From Okeania sp. KiyG1 (GTDB taxonomy: Bacteria; Cyanobacteriota; Cyanobacteriia; Cyanobacteriales; Microcoleaceae): 64,000 bases of DNA. The translations under genes were made by a program, and so were the position numbers. Of this stretch, positions 47,097 through 55,589 are shown in pieces. The DNA is taken from NCBI RefSeq assembly GCF_014132355.1, contig NZ_BLZO01000098.1, positions 1 through 64,000 on the forward strand, given 5' to 3'. The notes below the pieces were generated by a model. That model was not told where the DNA came from, did not search any database, and worked only from the letters and a program-made list of their open reading frames with translations. Each line of letters starts with the position of its first letter. Position 1 is the stretch's first letter.

Positions 47097-48758
47097 ATGA
47101 AATTGTGCAAATTTTCTCAAATAACTGCCAAAATAACTTATCAATTATTGGCCATTTTTGTTGTTTTTACTTTAATAGTTACTTGTCTACCAATAGCACC
47201 AGCAATGGCAACTTCTAAACTATTTAAAGGGTTATCGAATCCTCCCTTAGTAGCATTGCAAGGTATACCAGAGAATATCAATACTAGAAATAGTAATAGT
47301 TTTGTGACAGAAGCAGTCAATAAAGTTGGTTCAGCCGTGGTAAGAATTGATACAGAACGACTAATTACTCGCCCTACTAATCCTTTTTTTGAAGACCCAT
47401 TTTTTGAACGTTTTTTTGATGACAACTTAATGATTCAACCACCTTCACAAGAATTGTTAAAAGGTCAAGGTTCGGGTTTTATTGTTGACTCGAAAGGTAT
47501 AATTTTAACCAATGCTCATGTAGTAGATCAGGCTGACAAAGTTACTGTGAGTTTAAATGATGGTAGACAGTTTATTGGAGAAGTAAAAGGAACAGATGAA
47601 GTTACAGATTTAGCCGTAGTTGAAGTTGATACAAAAGGTGAAAATTTACCAGTAGCAGCTTTAGGTAATTCCGACTTAGTACAGGTAGGAGATTGGGCAA
47701 TAGCAGTAGGAAATCCTTTGGGATTTAATAATACTGTAACTTTAGGAATTATTAGTACTTTAAAACGTCCTAGTTCAGCAGTAGGAATTCCTGATAAAAG
47801 ATTAGATTTTATTCAAACTGATGCAGCGATTAATCCTGGAAATTCTGGGGGTCCGTTGTTGAATGATCGGGGTGAAGTAATTGGGATTAATACTGCAATT
47901 AGAGCTGATGCTATGGGTATTGGTTTTGCTATTCCTATCAATAAAGCTAAAGAAATTAAAGATGTATTAGCTCGTGGAGAACAAGTACCCCATCCTTTTG
48001 TTGGTATTCAGATGATTACTTTGACTCCAGAAGTTGCGAAGGAAAATAATAATGACCCCAATTCTGTTTTAATTTTGCCAGAGGTAAATGGAGTTTTAGT
48101 AACGAAAGTTTTGTCTGGTACTGCGGCAGAAAAAGCAGGCATTCGGAGAGGAGATGTAATTCTAGAAATTGATAATCAACCAATAGTTAATGCAGAGCAA
48201 TTACAGAGGAAAGTTGAAGATGGTGGTGTTGGTCAAAAATTGCAGTTTAAGATTCTACGAAATGGTAGAGAAAAACAGTTATTTGTTGTAAGTGGACAAA
48301 TGATTTCTTCTGCTCATGTAGTAGATAAAGTTGACACAGTAACTGTGAGTTTGAATGATGGTAGACAGTTTATTGGAGAGGTAAAAGGAACAGATGAAGT
48401 TACAGACTTAAAAGAAATCAAATATATACTAGCTCGTGGAGAACAACTACCCCATCCTTCTGTTGGTATTCAGATGATTTCTCTAACACCAGAAATTGCT
48501 AAAGAAAATAATGTTGACCCCAATTCTCCTTTAATTTTGCCAGAGGTAAATGGAGTTTTAGTAACGAAAGTTTTGTCTGGTACTGCGGCAGAAAAAGCAG
48601 GCATTCGTAGAGGAGATGTAATTCTAGAAATTGACAATCAACCCATCATTAATGCAGAACAATTACAGAGGAAAGTTGAAGATAGTAGTGTAGGGGAAAA
48701 ATTGGAATTCAAAATTATCCGAAATGGTAGAGAAAAACAGTTATTTGTTGTAAGTTAA
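47097..48758 (+). CDS. HtrA/Deg-type serine protease with partial internal duplication
   Basis: The 553-residue protein has a signal peptide (residues 1-38, AIFVVFTLIVTCLPIAPAMA). The trypsin-like triad is His141 (LTNAHVVD), Asp171 (TDEVTDLAVV) and Ser250 (NPGNSGGPL). A PDZ domain follows (about 295-400). From about residue 401 the sequence repeats SSAHVVDKVDTVTVSLNDGR to TDEVTDL, then skips straight to KEIKYILARGEQLPHPSVGI and a second PDZ. The second unit thus keeps His and Asp but has lost the Ser half. It probably works in the periplasm on damaged proteins. Its divergent neighbour is a metal sensor. Confidence 0.9.
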   Translation: MKLCKFSQITAKITYQLLAIFVVFTLIVTCLPIAPAMATSKLFKGLSNPPLVALQGIPENINTRNSNSFVTEAVNKVGSAVVRIDTERLITRPTNPFFEDPFFERFFDDNLMIQPPSQELLKGQGSGFIVDSKGIILTNAHVVDQADKVTVSLNDGRQFIGEVKGTDEVTDLAVVEVDTKGENLPVAALGNSDLVQVGDWAIAVGNPLGFNNTVTLGIISTLKRPSSAVGIPDKRLDFIQTDAAINPGNSGGPLLNDRGEVIGINTAIRADAMGIGFAIPINKAKEIKDVLARGEQVPHPFVGIQMITLTPEVAKENNNDPNSVLILPEVNGVLVTKVLSGTAAEKAGIRRGDVILEIDNQPIVNAEQLQRKVEDGGVGQKLQFKILRNGREKQLFVVSGQMISSAHVVDKVDTVTVSLNDGRQFIGEVKGTDEVTDLKEIKYILARGEQLPHPSVGIQMISLTPEIAKENNVDPNSPLILPEVNGVLVTKVLSGTAAEKAGIRRGDVILEIDNQPIINAEQLQRKVEDSSVGEKLEFKIIRNGREKQLFVVS

Positions 48759-49070
48759 CAAATGATTTCTTAGAATGTAGTAATACAGCAGATTCCAAGT
48801 ATATGAAGTACAGATATTAATAATTGAATGTTTCCAGTGCGAGCATCTTGCTCGCGTGGGTGTACCTCACCAAGGTGGAATCCGTTGTATCTGTTAAGGC
48901 AAGAATAGTTAGGGAGCAAGATGCTCCCACTTTTGCCTTGATTTATATATTGATTTATCCATTCAACAAAAAGAATTAAAACTAGCTAAAGACTTCTATC
49001 GCGATACGTTCAACAATTATTAATTATTAATTATTAATTATTAATTATTAATTATTAATTATTAATTATA
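48759..49070. other. intergenic region between htrA and xisI
   Basis: It has inverted GAGCATCTTGCTC and GAGCAAGATGCTC segments (about 48842-48935) and then eight tandem ATTAATTATTA units. CAACAAAAAGAATTAAAACT at about 48964 may be the end of a lost xisH; I cannot support more. Confidence 0.45.
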
Positions 49071-49406
49071 ATGGATACCTTAGTTAAATATCGAGACACT
49101 ATTCAACAGCAACTTCAGGAATATACAGAAATTCCTTATGCTTATGGAGATTTACAATGTCGTTTAATTATTAGCGAAGATAAGAATAATTTTTTATTAA
49201 TTACTCAGGGATGGGAAGATGATTTACAAGTTCATGGATGTCTAGTTCATGTAGAAGTAATTGAAGATAAAATCTGGATACATCGGGATGGTTTAGAGGA
49301 TGGTATCGCTTTAGATTTAGTCAATGCAGGTATTCCGAAAAATCAAATTGTTTTGGGTTTTCATCCACCAGAAGTACGTCCTTATACAGAATTTGCAGTT
49401 AATTAG
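49071..49406 (+). CDS. xisI: XisI family protein
   Basis: The 111-residue protein begins MDTLVKYRDTIQQQLQEYTE and ends RPYTEFAVN, the typical XisI length and end. XisI and XisH were named as excision control factors for the fdxN element of Anabaena, but are now found widely as gene pairs. The conserved middle VHVEVIEDKIWIHRDG and LVNAGIPKNQIVLGFHPPEV are complete. No intact xisH lies upstream. A relic of a second xisI is at 9318-9476. Confidence 0.92.
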   Translation: MDTLVKYRDTIQQQLQEYTEIPYAYGDLQCRLIISEDKNNFLLITQGWEDDLQVHGCLVHVEVIEDKIWIHRDGLEDGIALDLVNAGIPKNQIVLGFHPPEVRPYTEFAVN

Positions 49407-49935
49407 AAAAATAAGCTTTTTTAATAGTAAATGGGGATGAAAAATGTCTGGCAAAGAAGAATGATAACTTTGTAGGGACGTTGCGTGCAATGTCCCTATT
49501 TAATTATTCGTCGGTATCTTTTAAGCTGATTAGTAAAGCAGATATACTAGATGTCATAGTTACTCCACTTTCAATAGCTTGACTAATTTTTTTGGCATTT
49601 TGATTATTGCTGATTGATAGAATGCTGAAAATAATTCCAGCAAAGATTGAGATTAATAATATTTTGAATGATTTAGACATTTTTTCCTCTTGTTTTTTTG
49701 AATTTATACTATTAGCTTAATTAGAAAATTTAGGATATAACAATAGAATATTAAAGAGTTAAGTAGAAGTTTTATTAAAGTATAAATAATCAAAAATGGT
49801 AGAAAAAAGATTAGTTTTGAATCAAAATAGAGCTATGTAGAGCCAGGTAGAGTTATGTAGAAATATGTAGAATTGTTATTGCCAGTTTGAATTTATCGAA
49901 ATATAGTTATAGGTGAATCTATCGAAAAGGAATAG
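49407..49935. other. intergenic region with a small minus-strand gene
   Basis: It holds the 58-residue gene at 49504-49680 and, from 49810, repeated ATGTAGAG(C/T)-like words (ATGTAGAGCCAGGTAGAGTTATGTAG). No other gene is supported. Confidence 0.5.
49504..49680 (-). CDS. small membrane or exported protein, 58 residues
   Basis: ATG 49680 is preceded by GAGGAAAAA, a good ribosome binding site. The product starts MSKSFKILLISIFAGIIFSI, a lysine plus hydrophobic helix fitting a signal or membrane anchor. A polar part follows: NNQNAKKISQAIESGVTMTS and then SISALLISLKDTDE. I do not recognise it. It is divergent from the DUF4384 gene at 49936 by about 255 bases. Moderately convincing because the initiation signal and the hydrophobic start agree. 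Confidence 0.5.
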   Translation of the reverse strand: MSKSFKILLISIFAGIIFSILSISNNQNAKKISQAIESGVTMTSSISALLISLKDTDE

Positions 49936-50751
49936 TTGATGATGGTAGATAAAAGTTACAAGGATAAAGAGGCTAGTTTTCTGGAAAAAATAGCTGATAT
50001 ATTGATGCTTAAAGATAAAAATAGGTTGGTATTTATCGAACGGTTTAAAAGAGATAATGATGATTTGAATAATCCAGCACTGGCTGATGTTTTATCAAAT
50101 AATTTATTAGAAAATGCTAGTAAAAAAGCAATCCCAGAAATTGTTCTGCGTGACTCTTTGAGGACAATATTTAGAAAACTAGAGGTTGAAGGTTGTGATT
50201 TTGAGGGAGCGAAAAGAGATAAAGTTGAAATTGCTAAACGGTGGTTGCGTGAAATAGTTTATCGTTGGTATCTATTGAAAAATATGGCTGTTTCAACTAA
50301 TAAAATGGGTCCGGTTATCCCAAGGGTTAGCAGAATGGATATGTGGCAATGTGATTCTAATTATCCTGGTAGTGTACCTTTGGGAACTGAGATTAAATTT
50401 GAGGTACAGTTGGAACGTCCGGGATATTTGACTCTTTTGGAAAAAGGTACTTCTGGCAAATTTTATTGTTTGTCGCCGTCGTTTCTTGCGCCTTCTCCTA
50501 GTTTTAATGAAGCGGGTGCAGTATCGTTACCAATGGAGGGAGCATTTAGAGAATCTTTTAAACTGAGTGGTAAACCTGGGGTTGAGGAGATAATAGTGGC
50601 GATCGCTCCGGAACGTCCAAAGTTAGATTGGTTGCCGAAACCAGAGCAACCACCTTTACGTCTTGAGGGAGAGCATTTGCAGGAATTTTTGGCATATTTT
50701 GAGGGTGAGTCAGATTGTACTTTGTGGTATATGGATTATAAGGTGGTGTAG
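49936..50751 (+). CDS. DUF4384 domain protein
   Basis: The C-terminal part (about residues 150-245) matches DUF4384: GTEIKFEVQLERPGYLTLLE, then KFYCLSPSFLAPSPSFNEAG, then a helix and EEIIVAIAPERPK. In cyanobacteria this domain often follows a caspase-like or kinase effector, but here the N-terminal 110 residues are a helical unit (LEKIADILMLKDKNRLVFIE) with no caspase motif. That unit may recruit another protein. It is a plausible partner of the CHAT protein at 52312. No signal peptide. Function unknown. Confidence 0.75.
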   Translation: MMMVDKSYKDKEASFLEKIADILMLKDKNRLVFIERFKRDNDDLNNPALADVLSNNLLENASKKAIPEIVLRDSLRTIFRKLEVEGCDFEGAKRDKVEIAKRWLREIVYRWYLLKNMAVSTNKMGPVIPRVSRMDMWQCDSNYPGSVPLGTEIKFEVQLERPGYLTLLEKGTSGKFYCLSPSFLAPSPSFNEAGAVSLPMEGAFRESFKLSGKPGVEEIIVAIAPERPKLDWLPKPEQPPLRLEGEHLQEFLAYFEGESDCTLWYMDYKVV

Positions 50752-50954
50752 ATGTAGGGTGTGTTTAAGCGAAGCGTAATGCACCAGCAGAAATTCTTGT
50801 GATTTCTGAGAACGGGAGCTAGACACTGATTTTGCCACGGATGTACGGATTTATTGTTGCTACTGAGAGGTTTAAAACCTGAACTTTGAAGTTTTAAACC
50901 TCAACTGATTTAAACTTTTTATGTAATAGATAAAAAGCTGTAAAATCTATAAAA

Positions 50955-51359
50955 TCAACTTATTAAAGTCTGAAAACCAGCTTGTCTGAAATGGCGATCG
51001 GAGGTTAAAGCTTGGGTAATATTTGCCTCACGCATAACTACAAAAGAAATACAATCTACTAATCCCCAAGATTGGTCTTGGTAACTTTTGTACAAAGCAA
51101 ATCCTTTGTCAAATAATTGAGGAGTTAACCGAACAATTTCTACCTGTTGGGAACTCAAAAAGTGTTCGATTATTTCGGTCGCTTTATCTTTATAATTTCG
51201 CGCCAGAGCATTACCAATTTCTAGCAAAATGGCATCGGTACTTAATAAAGGATAGCCATCAAAGCGATCGGCTAATTCCCTAGCTTGTTGATGGTATCGG
51301 TCTCGCCTATTGATTAAAGCTATTACAAACGAGGTATCTACAAATGTTTTACTCGACAC
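50955..51359 (-). CDS. PIN-domain toxin (VapC-like)
   Basis: The 134-residue protein shows the PIN-domain acidic pattern: Asp of KTFVDTSFVIALINRRD, Glu of LLEIGNAL and Asp of WGLVDCISFVVMRE, plus the late ALTSDRHF. PIN toxins are Mg-dependent ribonucleases. Its start overlaps the stop of the antitoxin by 11 bases, typical of toxin-antitoxin pairs. Normal length. Confidence 0.92.
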   Translation of the reverse strand: MSSKTFVDTSFVIALINRRDRYHQQARELADRFDGYPLLSTDAILLEIGNALARNYKDKATEIIEHFLSSQQVEIVRLTPQLFDKGFALYKSYQDQSWGLVDCISFVVMREANITQALTSDRHFRQAGFQTLIS

Positions 51360-51564
51360 TTTTCTCTCCGCTCAAATACAAATCTAAATTAGCCGCAAAA
51401 TCTTCTGGACCGTCTATTTGTATACTTTTCAATTTAGACATAAATGTAGATTCTTTTTTAATCGGTTTTGCATCTGCAAACTTTTTAATTAACCAGTAGA
51501 GTTCCTCGAAATATTCTTCTGAAATACTCTCAATTTCTGCGTAAATTTTTTCTTTATCGGTCAT
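51349..51564 (-). CDS. antitoxin partner of PIN toxin
   Basis: 71 residues (MTDKEKIYAEIESISEEYFE) form acidic helices and end LDLYLSGEKSVE, typical of the DUF2281-like antitoxins paired with PIN toxins. It overlaps the toxin start by 11 bases and is upstream of it, so the two are coupled. The family name is inferred from sequence type and context. Confidence 0.75.
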   Translation of the reverse strand: MTDKEKIYAEIESISEEYFEELYWLIKKFADAKPIKKESTFMSKLKSIQIDGPEDFAANLDLYLSGEKSVE

Positions 51565-51687
51565 TGTTTTACTCCATTAAAAAAGCATCGTCTCTATTTC
51601 CCGAAAAAGGAATTGATAGGAATTATACCAAATTAGGTTCTCAAAAGTACCTTTTTCAAATTATTTTCTTAAAAGGAACAAATTAAT

Positions 51688-51903
51688 ATGTACAAAGTTC
51701 TACAAGCAATTTGTCAAAATGGCAATCTGATATTTAGCGAACAACTCAGTTCAGAATTAGAGGGAAAAAAACTTAAGGTTATTTTGGTAGAAGCAGATGT
51801 TATTCAAGATAACAAGGAAAGATTTTTGCAGTTAGTAGACGAATATTCTTTTGCTTTGCCAGATGACTATCAGTTTAATCGGGGAGAATTATATGATAGA
51901 TAA
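51688..51903 (+). CDS. antitoxin-like protein with truncated partner
   Basis: 71 residues (MYKVLQAICQNGNLIFSEQL, then SSELEGKKLKVILVEAD) resemble small antitoxins that precede PIN toxins. A ribosome binding site (AAAAGGAACA) precedes it. The overlapping downstream start at 51893 opens a PIN gene that stops after nine codons, so this antitoxin now lacks its toxin. Confidence 0.65.
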   Translation: MYKVLQAICQNGNLIFSEQLSSELEGKKLKVILVEADVIQDNKERFLQLVDEYSFALPDDYQFNRGELYDR

Positions 51904-51922
51904 AATAATAGTAGATACTTAA
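51893..51922 (+). pseudogene. stub of a PIN-domain toxin
   Basis: ATG 51893 overlaps the antitoxin end and reads MIDKIIVDT then TAA. PIN toxins typically begin MxDKIIVDTNVLI, so only the opening with the first catalytic Asp remains. The stop follows where an Asn codon is expected. The rest of the gene is absent, replaced by the next gene at 51932. Confidence 0.6.
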
Positions 51923-51931
51923 GAGTCAACT

Positions 51932-52258
51932 ATGAAATTAAAAGATTTAGAACCCCAACTTTTGGCATTAACTCCAGCAGAAAAACTTCAAGCTATCCAA
52001 CTTTTAGCTCACAGTTTGGCTAATATTTATTCTGGTATTGAAAAGACTCCGGGTGTTTGTGGTGGTGATGCTTGTATTGTTGGTACTCGCATTCCTGTGT
52101 GGGTGTTGGTGAATTATGGAAATTTGGGAGTAAGTGATGCTGAACTTCTCAAGTGTTATCCTAGTCTGCGTATTTCCGATTTAGAAAATGCTTGGGTTTA
52201 TGCTGAAGCTAATACGGAGGAAATCAAACGTGCTATTCAGGAAAATGAGGAAGCTTGA
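51932..52258 (+). CDS. DUF433 domain antitoxin
   Basis: The 108-residue protein has the DUF433 signature: KTPGVCGGDACIVGTRIPVW and LGVSDAELLKCYPSLRISDL. An N-terminal helix (LEPQLLALTPAEKLQAIQLL) precedes it. DUF433 proteins are usually paired with DUF5615 toxins directly downstream. Here the downstream start (52262) survives but its gene is lost after five codons. It lies ten bases after the toxin stub. Confidence 0.88.
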   Translation: MKLKDLEPQLLALTPAEKLQAIQLLAHSLANIYSGIEKTPGVCGGDACIVGTRIPVWVLVNYGNLGVSDAELLKCYPSLRISDLENAWVYAEANTEEIKRAIQENEEA

Positions 52259-52261
52259 GCT

Positions 52262-52354
52262 ATGGCACGTTTATATGTTGTTGCTGTCGTCTATAGTTAT
52301 CTGAAAAACCTTTGTTGTGCTACTTCTCAGAAGAATTTAACAATCCAACAATAA
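52262..52354 (+). pseudogene. stub of a DUF5615 toxin gene
   Basis: ATG 52262 follows the DUF433 stop by three bases and reads MARLY, the usual DUF5615 opening (MARLYADE). It then departs into VVAVVYSYLKNLCCATSQKN and stops at 52352-52354. The toxin body is gone, so the antitoxin is orphaned. Confidence 0.55.
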
Positions 52355-55300
52355 ACAAAACAAATTATCTATTAACAAAAATAAAAGAAGTAAATCATGT
52401 TGAACTGGATAAAAGTATTCATTATTGGCGCGATAAATGCACTTATTTATTTCGGTTATTATGTTTCTATTTTACTTTTTACATTTCCTGCATTTTATTC
52501 GTTTATATAGTAATTCAAGGAATACGTTATAGATTTTTGAACTATCGTGCTAATAGACTCCAAAAGTTAGGTCGATATGATGGGGCTATTCCCATTGCCG
52601 AACAATCAGTAAAACTGGCGCAGCAAATCTGGGGGAAAACCTACTATGCTAAAAGCAAAAATGCTTTAGAAGCTATGCTCAACATCCTGGGAAAATTATA
52701 CCGTATTAGTGAAAAGTTATTGTTATTCGGAAAAAAAAATAATTATAGAGCTGTAACAGTTGCTATTAACAACTTAGCAGAATTATATCGCTTAACTGGG
52801 CAATACAATAAAGCTGAACCTTTGTTCAAACAAGCTATAGAAATTGATAAAATTGCACTGCCAGAAACTTACCTAGACCTTGCTCACAAGATCAACAACT
52901 TAGCATTATTATACTCGGCACAAGGACGGTATAAGGAAGCGGAACTATTGTTCAAAGAAGCTCTAGAAATCTACAAAATAGCACTACCAGAAAATCACCC
53001 CTACCTTGCTAACCCACTAGGTAGCATAGCATACTTATACCGTACTCAAAGGCAGTACAATGAAGCCGAAACTTTGCTCAAACAAGCTCTAGAAATAAAA
53101 AAAATTGCACTGCCAAAAAATCATCCCTCTTTAGCCACAACTCTTAACAATATAGCATTATTATATAAGTCTCAAGGCCGATTCAATGAAGCAGAAATTT
53201 TATACAAGGAAGCTGTAGAAATCTACAAAACCGCCTTGCTAGAAAGTCATCCAGACTTTGCTAGCACTATAAGCAATCAAGGAAAATTATATAAGTCTCA
53301 AAGACGATATAATGAGGCAGAAATTTTATACAGACAAGCCATAGAAATTGATAAAATTGCACTGCCAAAAAATCATCCTGACTTAGCCATCCACCTCAAA
53401 TACCTAGCAGAATTGTTAGTTGCAACCGATCGCCCCAAAGAAGCATTGAAACTGATGCTCAAGTCAAACAAAATTGAAGATATGACGATTAGACGAATTT
53501 TTGCCTCCAGTTCTGACAGCGATCGCATGGCCTGTATACAACAACGAGTCGTACCTTATCTTGGTGGTCTCCTCTCCTTAGTCTACCAATATCTCCCCCA
53601 CTCCCAAGCAGCAAAACAAGCAGCATTAAATCTCGTCCTCAAACGGAAAGCTCTAACTGCAACTGCTCTTGCTGCTCAAAACCAAGCAGTCTTCAGCGAT
53701 CGTTATCCCCAACTCCAAGAATTTTTTAGACAGTGGCGAGAAAAATGCAAGGAACTTTTAGCATTTACCTATGAAGTACCCCCACCAGAAAAACTGGAAG
53801 CTCACAAACAACAGTTAGCTCAACTGCAAAAAGAATGTAATGAGTTAGAAAGACAGTTAGCGCAAAAGATACCAGAAATTGCTATGCAGGAACAAATGGG
53901 CGACAGACGGGCAGTAGCTTCAGAGTTACTAGAGGGAGGAAAGTTGTTGGAGTTTGTGCGGTTTGATGTCTTTGATTTTCAGAATGATAGTTGGCAGGAG
54001 ACGCGGTATCTGGCGTTTGTTTTAGCTGCGGAAAAACCTTCTGAGGTAGAAATGATGGATCTAGGGGAGGCAGAAAATATCGATCGCTTGATTTCTCTGT
54101 ATCGAGAGTCGGTGATAGATTTGGAAATACAACAAGTGACGACTTTAGACCCATCATGGATTTATACAACCGAGTCTACCCAGGCAATTACATATAATTC
54201 CCAACCAGGTAAGAAACTACGAGAGGCAGTTTTTGATAAATTGCGGGATAAGTTAGCAGGTTGCAGTCATTTAGTAATAGCTCCCGATGGGGATTTAAAC
54301 TTGGTGCCATTTCAGATATTGCCAGAGGATGATGAGACAACAATATTGCAGGATGAGTACAACATTAGTTATGTCAGCGTCGGGCGAGAATTATTGCGCC
54401 GTCGCATCAAAACTAAGGGTACAGCAAACGAACCATTAATTATTGCCGATCCTAATTTTGATTGGTCTCAGAATGATGCAGGTATTCGACAACCAGAGTC
54501 AAATATGGCTGTTTCTGATATGAATGTTAGTCAAATGTTTGGTACTCTTGCAGGTGTAGAATTTAAACGGTTGAAAGCAACTGCTGATTTTGCCCTAACT
54601 ATTGGACAACAGTTAGGAGTCAAACCTTTCTTGCAAAATGAGGCAACAGGCGATCGCCTGCTCAAATGTAAATCTCCTAAACTGCTCATTGTTGCTACTC
54701 ACGGTTATTACACCCAGAGATGGAGAGAATATCAGCGTTTGTTGATAGAATTGTTGATCTGTTCCCAGGAAAAACAAGCAGAGATATTAGTAAAAAATTA
54801 TGGTTTCGTTGATGAAGAGTTTCTGGAATATATTGAAGAGTTTCTGAAATATATTGAAGCGTTGCAAAAAAGCGAAAATTTTCATAATGAAATCAGAGAA
54901 AAGTTGGGAGCGATATATTCTCTGGTGAAACAACAGATAAATACCACTTCAGCAAAACCTCCAGTTAATAACATGGAATTTGAAACCTTCAAACCAAACC
55001 GCCACCAAGCAAAAGTCGAAAACCCGATGATGCGTTCGGCGATCGCTTTTACAGGAGCGAACACCTGGTTTTCCGGCGGCAAACTACCCGAAAATTTCCC
55101 AACTATGGTATTTGCTCAAGATATTGCGGGTATTGACCTCTGGGAAACAGACCTCACGATTTTAATTGCTTGTCAAAGTGGGTTAGGAGACGTGCAAACG
55201 GGAGAAGGAGTTTTCGGGTTGCGTCGTGCATTTGCGGTCGCTGGCAGTAAAACATTAATAATGAGTTTGTGGAGCGTACCAACATTAGCAACTATGTTAT

Positions 55301-55524
55301 TAATGGAGCAATTTTTAGATTATTTAAAACCAGATCTTAGTCCTGCGGAAGCATTTAAAAAAGCACAGCAATATATCATTAATGTCACGGTTGGAGAGTT
55401 ACAAAAAAGTAAATTAGGTAGGGATATTTTAGCCGAATTAAAGTTAGGAAATAATCTAAAAATTGACAGTAAACCATTAGCTCATCCGTATTTTTGGGGA
55501 GCGTGGGTGTGTCAGGGAGAGTAA
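52312..55524 (+). CDS. CHAT-domain protease with membrane helix and TPR repeats
   Basis: About 1,070 residues: a hydrophobic helix near residues 48-72 (LCFYFTFYISCILFVYIVIQ), about seven kinesin-light-chain-type TPR units (about 85-380, of the form YNEAEPLFKQALEIYKIALP) and a C-terminal CHAT caspase-like domain (about 690-1070). The catalytic dyad is His797 (ATHGYY) and Cys954 (IACQSG). The His-Cys distance of 157 residues includes an insertion of about 95 residues before NPMMRSAIAFTGAN. The start is uncertain: ATG 52397, in another frame, gives MLNWIKVFIIGAINALIYFG and would need one added base near 52508. CHAT proteins act in protease-triggered signalling, often in defence. Confidence 0.88.
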   Translation: MLCYFSEEFNNPTINKTNYLLTKIKEVNHVELDKSIHYWRDKCTYLFRLLCFYFTFYISCILFVYIVIQGIRYRFLNYRANRLQKLGRYDGAIPIAEQSVKLAQQIWGKTYYAKSKNALEAMLNILGKLYRISEKLLLFGKKNNYRAVTVAINNLAELYRLTGQYNKAEPLFKQAIEIDKIALPETYLDLAHKINNLALLYSAQGRYKEAELLFKEALEIYKIALPENHPYLANPLGSIAYLYRTQRQYNEAETLLKQALEIKKIALPKNHPSLATTLNNIALLYKSQGRFNEAEILYKEAVEIYKTALLESHPDFASTISNQGKLYKSQRRYNEAEILYRQAIEIDKIALPKNHPDLAIHLKYLAELLVATDRPKEALKLMLKSNKIEDMTIRRIFASSSDSDRMACIQQRVVPYLGGLLSLVYQYLPHSQAAKQAALNLVLKRKALTATALAAQNQAVFSDRYPQLQEFFRQWREKCKELLAFTYEVPPPEKLEAHKQQLAQLQKECNELERQLAQKIPEIAMQEQMGDRRAVASELLEGGKLLEFVRFDVFDFQNDSWQETRYLAFVLAAEKPSEVEMMDLGEAENIDRLISLYRESVIDLEIQQVTTLDPSWIYTTESTQAITYNSQPGKKLREAVFDKLRDKLAGCSHLVIAPDGDLNLVPFQILPEDDETTILQDEYNISYVSVGRELLRRRIKTKGTANEPLIIADPNFDWSQNDAGIRQPESNMAVSDMNVSQMFGTLAGVEFKRLKATADFALTIGQQLGVKPFLQNEATGDRLLKCKSPKLLIVATHGYYTQRWREYQRLLIELLICSQEKQAEILVKNYGFVDEEFLEYIEEFLKYIEALQKSENFHNEIREKLGAIYSLVKQQINTTSAKPPVNNMEFETFKPNRHQAKVENPMMRSAIAFTGANTWFSGGKLPENFPTMVFAQDIAGIDLWETDLTILIACQSGLGDVQTGEGVFGLRRAFAVAGSKTLIMSLWSVPTLATMLLMEQFLDYLKPDLSPAEAFKKAQQYIINVTVGELQKSKLGRDILAELKLGNNLKIDSKPLAHPYFWGAWVCQGE

Positions 55525-55589
55525 ATTCAGTTATCAGTTATCAGTTTTTAAAGCCCCCTAAATCCCCCAAAATTGGGGGACTTTTAGAA
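55525..55589. other. short spacer after CHAT gene
   Basis: CAGTTATCAGTTATCAGTTT repeat motifs follow the CHAT stop and lead into the CCCCCAAAATTGGGGG palindrome. No gene. Confidence 0.5.

Noticed and set aside
48960-49020. Possible xisH remnant before xisI
   Set aside because: Only a short stretch (IQQKELKLAKDFYRDTFNNY) is suggestive; it is too short and too unlike known XisH ends to call.
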